Source: Muribaculaceae bacterium
Lineage (GTDB): Bacteria; Bacteroidota; Bacteroidia; Bacteroidales; Muribaculaceae
Direction: 5' to 3'
DNA: 39,141 bases
Assembly (NCBI GenBank): GCA_023666885.1
Contig: JAMPBB010000009.1
Location: forward strand, 1 to 39,141
Position numbers and translations under genes: made by a program. Of the stretch, positions 33,800 through 39,141 are shown in pieces (the stretch's first letter is position 1; each line of letters opens with the position of its first letter). The notes beneath the pieces were generated by a model, which was not told the DNA's origin, ran no database searches, and saw only the letters and a program-made list of their open reading frames with translations.

Positions 33800-34987
33800 T
33801 TATTTGACAATGCGCACTTTCAGTTTTTCATAAGCGCGCTCAGCCTTAGCCCTGGCGGCTTCCACCGTTTCATCCTGAGCCAGTATTACTCCCATACGGC
33901 GGTGTCCTTTTATTTCCGGTTTGCCGAATATGCGTATCTGCACTCCGGGTTCTGCCAGCACTTCTTCAAGGCAGTCCATTTCTATTTCAGTGGCATTGCC
34001 TTCCACCACTATGGCACGCGAGGCTGACGGACCGTAGAATCGGATTGACGGAACAGGAAGCCCAAGAAGAGCACGGGCATGAAGGCCGAACTCGCTCAGA
34101 TCTTGTGATATCATTGTCACCATGCCGGTATCGTGCGGACGCGGTGATACCTCACTAAATATCACATCATCACCTTTTATAAAGAGCTCTACGCCGAAAA
34201 TTCCGTATCCACCCAGTGCATCAGTCACCTTACGGGCTATGTCACGGGCCTTTTCTATAGCCGTTGAGGTCATGGGCTGCGGCTGCCATGAATAGCGGTA
34301 GTCACCATCAATCTGTATGTGGCCTATGGGTTCGCAGAACACGGTGCCTGACACACTGCGTACGGTGAGCAGCGTTATTTCATAGTCAAAGTCAATGAAT
34401 CCCTCCACAATTACACGTCCGGCTCCGGCTCGGCCGCCTTCCTGTGCTATCTTCCATGACTTTTCCGCATCCTCAGGCGAGCGCATCACGCTCTGGCCGT
34501 GTCCGCTTGAGCTCATTATGGGTTTTACCACGCAGGGTGTGCCTACGGCCTTAACCGCATCAATGAATTCCTCGTAAGTGGATGCGAAGCGGTAGGGAGA
34601 TGTCGGGACGCCTAACTGTTCGGCAGCAAGCCGGCGGATACCTTCGCGGTTCATGGTAAGCCATGCGGCATTAGCTGTGGGGGTTACGTGGAATCCTTCA
34701 GCCTCAAGTTTCTTTAACTCAGGAGTGGCTATAGCCTCTACCTCAGGTATTATGTGATCAGGCTTTTCAAGCTCCACTATGCGGCGCAGCTCTGCAGCAT
34801 CAAGCATGTTGAATACGTGTGACCGGTGTGCCACTTGCATTGCCGGAGCATTTGCATAACGGTCACATGCCACTACCTCAACATTGTAGCGCTGAAGTTC
34901 AAGAGCCACTTCTTTACCAAGTTCACCACTTCCCAGCAGCAGGGCTTTCCTGCCTGAAGGCGTCATAACGGAGCCAATCTTAGCCAT
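33800..34987 (-). CDS. purT: Formate-dependent GAR transformylase PurT
   Basis: PurT converts glycinamide ribonucleotide to formyl-GAR using formate and ATP in purine synthesis. The 395-residue ATP-grasp enzyme shows [40 protein letters not shown] at its start. The central ATP-grasp block is [16 protein letters not shown]. The metal-binding end contains [27 protein letters not shown]. These are hallmarks of PurT rather than PurK. It is monocistronic, with its own promoter and terminator. Confidence 0.97.
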   Translation of the reverse strand: MAKIGSVMTPSGRKALLLGSGELGKEVALELQRYNVEVVACDRYANAPAMQVAHRSHVFNMLDAAELRRIVELEKPDHIIPEVEAIATPELKKLEAEGFHVTPTANAAWLTMNREGIRRLAAEQLGVPTSPYRFASTYEEFIDAVKAVGTPCVVKPIMSSSGHGQSVMRSPEDAEKSWKIAQEGGRAGAGRVIVEGFIDFDYEITLLTVRSVSGTVFCEPIGHIQIDGDYRYSWQPQPMTSTAIEKARDIARKVTDALGGYGIFGVELFIKGDDVIFSEVSPRPHDTGMVTMISQDLSEFGLHARALLGLPVPSIRFYGPSASRAIVVEGNATEIEMDCLEEVLAEPGVQIRIFGKPEIKGHRRMGVILAQDETVEAARAKAERAYEKLKVRIVK

Positions 34988-35012
34988 TTCTATATAGGAT
35001 TAAAAATTTTTG

Positions 35013-35044
35013 CAAAAGTAATGAAAAATAGTGGTACCACCAAT
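35013..35044 (-). promoter_or_regulatory. Promoter of purT
   Basis: On the minus strand, ATTG (35044-35041), 20 nt and TACTTTTG (35020-35013) lie 26 nt before the ATG at 34987. The -33 box partly matches TTTG. Confidence 0.6.
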
Positions 35045-35079
35045 GAAAAGTCCCGGAGTGGATAGTTCACCTCGGGACT
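35044..35079 (-). terminator. Terminator of the glycosyltransferase-to-ROK operon
   Basis: On the minus strand an imperfect stem of 7 GC-rich pairs plus further weaker pairs (35079-35066 with 35062-35049) is followed by TTTTCATTG. It lies 27 bp beyond the ROK stop. Confidence 0.7.
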
Positions 35080-35105
35080 AATGTGTATGGATATGCCTGT
35101 ACTAT

Positions 35106-36209
35106 TTATTCCTTGCTGTCAAGCATGGCCAGTGCAAAGGAGTAGGCGCCTATGGATATGGCTTTGCTGGCTCCAATGCGTGATATAGCCACTCCGGTAC
35201 GTTTCATGGGGTCATAGGTGACGGTCTTGTCCGTACCGTACACTTTCAGCGGGCGTGAGGCACCGTGGGCAAATTGTACGAACTCCTCTTCATCATCCAG
35301 GTCAAATACCTTTTCAGGTATGCGAGGCAGCTCTTCGCCCTTGAGTGAATGCAGTATGCCGCGCAGCTGCTTGAGCAGTGCCGGCATAAAATACTTGCGG
35401 GCGCCTGTCAGGCCGCCGCCTATCACTACCAGAGAGTCCGTAAGGGTTACAGCGGTAGCTATAGCATCGCCGGCTATTGTACCGAACTCTTCAAAAGCTT
35501 TTATGGCGGCTTCACGGTTGCCCTCACGTGTGCCGTCGGCTATTTCGCAGATCTCTTTCGGCTCATATGTATGGTTGATATTGCCGGAAAGCTCTCCGTA
35601 CACACGCTTGATGGCACGGATAGCCACACCTTCTTCTACAAATACCTCGGGATGATTCTTGTGTCGGAGGCAGAACGTTTCCACGCATGAATTGTTTCCT
35701 CGGTTCAGACGGTTGTCTATAACCATGCCTATACCGAAACCTGTGCCGAATGTGTAGCCGAGCAGGTTTGTATAGCGTTTCTCCATACCCATCTCCTCAA
35801 GGCGTGAATTGAGCTCAGGGAGGAATCCTCCGAGAGCTTCGCCGAATGCGTACAGGTCGCCATCGTTATTTATGTATACGGGTACTCCGAATTTCTCTTC
35901 AAGGAACGGTCCGAGTGCCACACCGTCGCGGAAGGATGGGAAGTTGGGCAGGTATCCGCCTATAATGCCGTTGGGATAGTCGGCGGGGCCGGGAAATGCA
36001 AAGCTTATTGCCACCGGTTTCTCTTCAAGCGAATTGAATATGCGGGTAAAGCCGTCGACCATGGTGGCCAGGCACATGTCAAGGTCGTGGGCATTGGAGG
36101 GGAGGGTTATCGGCTCCACGATGAATTCATTTGCCTGCATGGCGCTGAATACAAGGTTTGTGCCTCCGGCATCGAGTGTTACTACCACTCGTTTGTCAAA
36201 TTTGTACAT
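35106..36209 (-). CDS. ROK-family sugar kinase with non-canonical metal motif
   Basis: The 367-residue protein has the phosphate-binding N-terminus VVVTLDAGGTNLVFSAM (8-24), the sugar-binding segment YINNDGDLYAFGEA with catalytic D116, and GYTFGTGFGIGMVIDN. The second ATP motif is VVIGGGLTGARKYF. ROK proteins usually carry CxCGxxGCxE; here the matching position reads C175-V-E-T-F-C180-L-R-H183-K-N-H186. This differs but still offers four possible zinc ligands. It may be a glucokinase or another hexose kinase; no DNA-binding domain is present, so it is not a repressor. It is 19 bp behind ruvC and ends the operon. Confidence 0.85.
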   Translation of the reverse strand: MYKFDKRVVVTLDAGGTNLVFSAMQANEFIVEPITLPSNAHDLDMCLATMVDGFTRIFNSLEEKPVAISFAFPGPADYPNGIIGGYLPNFPSFRDGVALGPFLEEKFGVPVYINNDGDLYAFGEALGGFLPELNSRLEEMGMEKRYTNLLGYTFGTGFGIGMVIDNRLNRGNNSCVETFCLRHKNHPEVFVEEGVAIRAIKRVYGELSGNINHTYEPKEICEIADGTREGNREAAIKAFEEFGTIAGDAIATAVTLTDSLVVIGGGLTGARKYFMPALLKQLRGILHSLKGEELPRIPEKVFDLDDEEEFVQFAHGASRPLKVYGTDKTVTYDPMKRTGVAISRIGASKAISIGAYSFALAMLDSKE

Positions 36210-36228
36210 ATTTTATGGTATTGATTAG

Positions 36229-36819
36229 TTATTGCTTTATCCTATTAGGATTTTTGGCTATGAATTCTTTCCATGAGCTGCATGAACCGGTGTGTAAGGG
36301 TTTGCCCGATTCATAGAAGTGGCATAATGCGGCGGCAAGGGCATCGGTTGCATCAAGCTGGGGAAGCAGGTTGTCACGGTCTATTGCAAGTATCCGTCTA
36401 AGCATTTCCTGGACTTGTTCCTTTGATGAGGCGCCATTGCCAGTTATGGCCATTTTGATTTTTCGCGGCTCATATTCCACTATTGGCACATCTCTTGCCA
36501 AGGCAGCTGCCATGGCCACTCCCTGAGCGCGTCCGAGTTTAAGCATCGATTGCACATTCTTACCGAAAAATGGGGCTTCAATGGCCATTTCATCGGGCAG
36601 GTATTGCTCCACAAGTGAAAGAACCCTGTCATATATGCGGCGTAGCCTCAGATAGTGGCTTTCAAACTTGTTGAGCTGTAACACGCCCATAGCCACCATG
36701 GCCGGTTTCTTGTCCTTGACGCCTAATATGCCGTACCCCATCACGTTGGTACCCGGGTCAATGCCTATAATGACACGGTCCCAGGCTGACATGGGGTGTG
36801 GTACGGAAGCAGGTGTCAT
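36229..36819 (-). CDS. ruvC: Holliday junction resolvase RuvC
   Basis: RuvC cuts four-way DNA junctions together with RuvAB. The 196-residue product has the acidic catalytic residues in context: D21 in [13 protein letters not shown] in [10 protein letters not shown], and the final pair in [13 protein letters not shown]. The [15 protein letters not shown] segment is also typical. The start at 36819 overlaps the DUF4286 stop in ATGA; ATG 36792 (MSAWDRV) is a shorter alternative closer to standard RuvC length. Confidence 0.96.
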   Translation of the reverse strand: MTPASVPHPMSAWDRVIIGIDPGTNVMGYGILGVKDKKPAMVAMGVLQLNKFESHYLRLRRIYDRVLSLVEQYLPDEMAIEAPFFGKNVQSMLKLGRAQGVAMAAALARDVPIVEYEPRKIKMAITGNGASSKEQVQEMLRRILAIDRDNLLPQLDATDALAAALCHFYESGKPLHTGSCSSWKEFIAKNPNRIKQ

Positions 36820-37130
36820 AGGCTCAGTACCTCCATCTTTGTGGTGAAAAAGAGCACGTCCTCACCAAAAATCCGGCTTATTTCCTCCATCAGGCATGCT
36901 CCTGCTGTGTCAATCCATTTATCGGCGGCGTCAATGTCGGTGGTGAGCATCTGTAGCGCAAATGACACGCCATCAGACCCCGTTTCGGTTATTATGCGGG
37001 AAAATACCGGCGATGACCATATTCCTGAAGCTATGCATTCAGGAATATAGCGTCCGGTGATATGTGCCGTAAATTGTGGAATTACGGTTGGGGCGGTCAG
37101 GAATGTGGTGTTTACCAAATGTGCTGCCAT
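36816..37130 (-). CDS. DUF4286 small protein
   Basis: The 104-residue soluble protein is of the DUF4286 family, with the early [19 protein letters not shown] strand-helix and the C-terminal signature [13 protein letters not shown]. It resembles a ferredoxin-like dimeric alpha-beta fold. The function is unknown. In Bacteroidales it is commonly just ahead of ruvC (recollection, not checked), as here, where the two genes overlap by 4 bp. Confidence 0.85.
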   Translation of the reverse strand: MAAHLVNTTFLTAPTVIPQFTAHITGRYIPECIASGIWSSPVFSRIITETGSDGVSFALQMLTTDIDAADKWIDTAGACLMEEISRIFGEDVLFFTTKMEVLSL

Positions 37131-37148
37131 AGGTGGTGGTGAGGAATA

Positions 37149-37679
37149 TTACATCATTCCGGCTGCACCTATGCCGAGTACAACAAAGAACAGTACGTAC
37201 AGAAGTATTCCTGCTATGCCACAGAAGAATCCTATCTTGGTCCACTTGCCTGCGTCGGCCGAAGCGTGGATGGCTCTCTGATAGTCGCCTACGTTGTACG
37301 CGGAGCTTACTCCTGCGGCTTTTACTATGCCTACTATACCGAAAGGCAGACAGCAGAAAAGTGTTACGAGGATTGACTCAACCAGCCATGTCTTGGGGCA
37401 GGGCTGCTGAAACGGCTGTTGATATTGCTGCTGCTGATAGGGCTGCTGATAAGGCGGCTGAGGGGTATTGCAGGGTGTGAAGCCACCATTGGGAAGATCT
37501 GATACGGGTTGAGCGCCACCGAGTACGTATGCCTGTAGTTCAGGGACATTGCCGGCCGGAGTCCAGTCTTTCATCGTTTCATTGTACACAAGGGTGTCAG
37601 GTGTTATGCCTTGTTGGGCAAGCTGTTGAGGAGTAAACGGACCCTGAGGTTGTCCGTCGCGAGCTACGTAATAGTTCAT
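37149..37679 (-). CDS. GYF_2-CD225 (dispanin-like) membrane protein 1
   Basis: The 176-residue protein has an N-terminal GYF_2 domain (about 1-50; YYVARDGQPQGPFTPQQL...GITPDTLVYNETMKDW). A Gln/Pro/Tyr-rich linker follows at about 70-95, then a CD225 domain (about 96-150: TWLVESILVTLFCCLPFGIVGIVKAAGVSSAYNVGDYQRAIHAS) and a final hydrophobic helix (155-172). CD225 is the domain of eukaryotic IFITM and dispanin proteins; the bacterial role is unknown. A similar gene lies 24 bp upstream and DUF4286-ruvC 18 bp downstream. The repeated linker (PQQ, QQQYQQP) is low complexity. Confidence 0.85.
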   Translation of the reverse strand: MNYYVARDGQPQGPFTPQQLAQQGITPDTLVYNETMKDWTPAGNVPELQAYVLGGAQPVSDLPNGGFTPCNTPQPPYQQPYQQQQYQQPFQQPCPKTWLVESILVTLFCCLPFGIVGIVKAAGVSSAYNVGDYQRAIHASADAGKWTKIGFFCGIAGILLYVLFFVVLGIGAAGMM

Positions 37680-37703
37680 ATCTTACGGGTTCTTTATGTG
37701 TGA

Positions 37704-38228
37704 TTAATATTGATATATCGGTGGATATGAGTAGTCCATGAATATTTTTATGGCTATGACCACTGTCACTATAGTCAAGAATATGATAATAATGCCGCTT
37801 ATGAGTGCTCCGAGCATATAGTTACGTGCCTGCCTTGAGTATTCTAACGCAGCGTCATTATGCCCAAGCTGATACATGGTAGATACGGACGAGGCTTTTA
37901 TCATAGCCATAATACCCAATACCAAAGTAATGCATAGCGGAAATAACAGCATGGCCGGTGCTCCAAGAAAAATGGTGACCAGAATGGATTCTATAAGCCA
38001 TGTATGTGGTTCGGGTGTTTTAGCCGGGATGCGGCGAACCGGTGCAGCGGGAGGTACCGGAGTAAATACTATATGCTCTGACAGCTCCGGCAGTGATGAC
38101 GCTTGAACCCATTCAGGTATATTCTCATGCCATACTAATGTCTCGGGGCTTATGGCCGGGATGGAGTCACAGCTATAGGGCCCGAGAACCGCTCCTTGAC
38201 TTATTATATAGTATTTAGTGGTATTCAT
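37704..38228 (-). CDS. GYF_2-CD225-like membrane protein 2
   Basis: The 174-residue product starts at ATG 38228 (MNTTKYYIISQG); an earlier start at 38261 would overlap the glycosyltransferase. It has a GYF_2 domain (YYIISQGAVLGPYSCDSI...SPETLVWHENIPEWVQ), a Pro-rich linker and a CD225-like half (TWLIESILVTIFLGAP...IMAMIKASSVSTMYQLGHNDAALEYSRQAR). It ends with a terminal hydrophobic helix. Compared with its downstream paralogue it lacks the adjacent CC pair and has about ten extra hydrophobic residues in the first membrane segment. The two were probably made by duplication. The function is unknown. Confidence 0.8.
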   Translation of the reverse strand: MNTTKYYIISQGAVLGPYSCDSIPAISPETLVWHENIPEWVQASSLPELSEHIVFTPVPPAAPVRRIPAKTPEPHTWLIESILVTIFLGAPAMLLFPLCITLVLGIMAMIKASSVSTMYQLGHNDAALEYSRQARNYMLGALISGIIIIFLTIVTVVIAIKIFMDYSYPPIYQY

Positions 38229-38235
38229 GACAGCA

Positions 38236-39018
38236 TTAGCTCCTCCGCCGTTTTTTCTCATTACCTCTTGCGGTTATAAAACGGAGTATGAATTTCAAAT
38301 GTCGCAACACGGTAGGTATAGTGCCGAAATAATAGCACATGATTCTGAACCGTTCACGAAGCGAGGCATATCGGTTGGCGGTGGTCAAGCCTTCATCCAG
38401 ATAGTCCACTATTACATCAGGTATGTAAACATTGTGGCGCGAATGCTGAAGTACTTGTATGCACCATTCGTAATCAGCCGAAAATTTGTACCTGAGGTCA
38501 TAGCGCGGGGCTATCCTTACCAAAGCGATAAAAGCTTGATGGCACACGAGCATGCCATCGGTAAAGCTATGATATGTAAGATTCTCGGGCGCTGTAAGAT
38601 GTCGCGGACCTATGTATCTGCGCTCAGCATCTACCAACACGGTCTGACCGTACACCACTCCCGGACGGTCATGGTTCTTTATGGCATCAAGTATGGTGCG
38701 TAAGGTAGTGGGGGAGTGGAACGCATCGCCGGCGTTAAGAAACATATAGTATTCACCCTGCGCCCTGTCCATGGCCTTGTTCATGGCATCATATATGCCG
38801 CTGTCAGGCTCTGAGAACACCGTCATGGCTTCAATCGGTGCCTTTTGGGCTATCTCAGGAGTACCGTCAGATGAGGCTCCGTCCATTACTATGTATTCGT
38901 AGTCAATACCCGGTGTGCATCCTTCCTGCCGGGCTACACTTTTAAGCGTGGCAGGTAGTGTGGCAGAGGCATTGAATGTTACGGTGATTACCGATATTAT
39001 GGGGCGTGAGTGGCTCAT
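38236..39018 (-). CDS. Family 2 glycosyltransferase
   Basis: The 260-residue GT-A enzyme begins SVITVTFNASATLPATLKSVARQEG, with the nucleotide-sugar pocket YIVMDGASSDGT, then SEPDSGIYDAMNKAM and the metal-binding LNAGD (a DxD-type element). YEWCIQVLQHS in the second half is typical of WcaA-like polysaccharide glycosyltransferases. The donor and acceptor are unknown. The C-terminal stretch is basic (KFILRFITARGNEKKRRRS). I use ATG 39018. It heads the six-gene operon leading to ruvC and the ROK kinase, 7 bp from the next gene. Confidence 0.9.
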   Translation of the reverse strand: MSHSRPIISVITVTFNASATLPATLKSVARQEGCTPGIDYEYIVMDGASSDGTPEIAQKAPIEAMTVFSEPDSGIYDAMNKAMDRAQGEYYMFLNAGDAFHSPTTLRTILDAIKNHDRPGVVYGQTVLVDAERRYIGPRHLTAPENLTYHSFTDGMLVCHQAFIALVRIAPRYDLRYKFSADYEWCIQVLQHSRHNVYIPDVIVDYLDEGLTTANRYASLRERFRIMCYYFGTIPTVLRHLKFILRFITARGNEKKRRRS

Positions 39019-39035
39019 ATGATGATGATATTCAA

Positions 39036-39067
39036 CAAAGATATATCTTTTGGCAGATATATGCAAG
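39036..39067 (-). promoter_or_regulatory. Promoter of the glycosyltransferase-to-ROK operon
   Basis: On the minus strand, CTTG (39067-39064), 20 nt and TATCTTTG (39043-39036) lie 17 nt before ATG 39018. The remaining bases to 39141 show no gene. Confidence 0.65.
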
Positions 39068-39141
39068 AAAAAAAGCTCCCTGTTTGTCGAGGGCACTGAA
39101 AAAGATATATAAATTCATAATTTCCCTCTGAAGAGACTAAA

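Overview
The window is about 39 kb of a Bacteroidales chromosome, probably a gut Muribaculaceae-like organism. The genus is inference. The evidence is as follows. Almost every transcription unit is preceded by the Bacteroidota -7 box TAnnTTTG, often with a TTTG-like -33 box 19-21 nt upstream. Starts lack Shine-Dalgarno sequences and are A-rich. The gene content is typical of the order: a MurF-alanine racemase fusion, a DUF2027-Smr protein, a GSCFA protein, a 61-kDa PG91-type antigen, an OmpA/PD40 lipoprotein, PurT, and a Tricorn-like protease with an S41 domain.

The left edge (1 to about 1030) looks like the end of an integrated mobile element. A partial minus-strand gene encodes a zinc-ribbon protein with three consecutive excisionase-type winged-helix modules. 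Upstream of it lie five GAAC/T repeats spaced exactly 10 bp apart, and two hairpins follow. The element would abut the 3' end of mnmE (codons FCIGK-stop), a known integration target in other phyla. Positions 7337 to 1034 form a tight seven-gene minus-strand operon: rfbB, rfbA, two FdtA/QdtA-like ketoisomerase cupins, a DegT-type sugar aminotransferase, a membrane-anchored His-Me endonuclease and mnmE. The sugar genes should make a dTDP-3-amino-3,6-dideoxyhexose for a surface glycan. No rhamnose genes (rfbC/rfbD) are present.

The centre (7594 to 24160) holds short transcription units: an OmpA porin, a Tricorn-like protease, Smr plus a flavodoxin-ferredoxin fusion, YitT plus an SDR (opposite strand), an HD hydrolase plus PncB, an outer-membrane protein, TrpS, a DUF3298 lipoprotein, AcpP-FabF, SurE and DUF4293. 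Well-formed hairpin terminators separate many of them.

The right part (24160 to 39018) holds OmpA/PD40 - GSCFA - MurF/Alr, the 61-kDa antigen homologue, TrmH-RadA, PurT, and a six-gene minus-strand operon: glycosyltransferase, two GYF_2-CD225 membrane proteins, DUF4286, RuvC and a ROK kinase. No tRNA, rRNA, CRISPR array or insertion sequence was recognised.

Most of the window is core chromosome. The parts most worth a second look are the left-edge triple-HTH/phased-repeat module, the tandem cupin pair in which one member lacks a conserved His, and the paired GYF_2-CD225 proteins coupled to ruvC.
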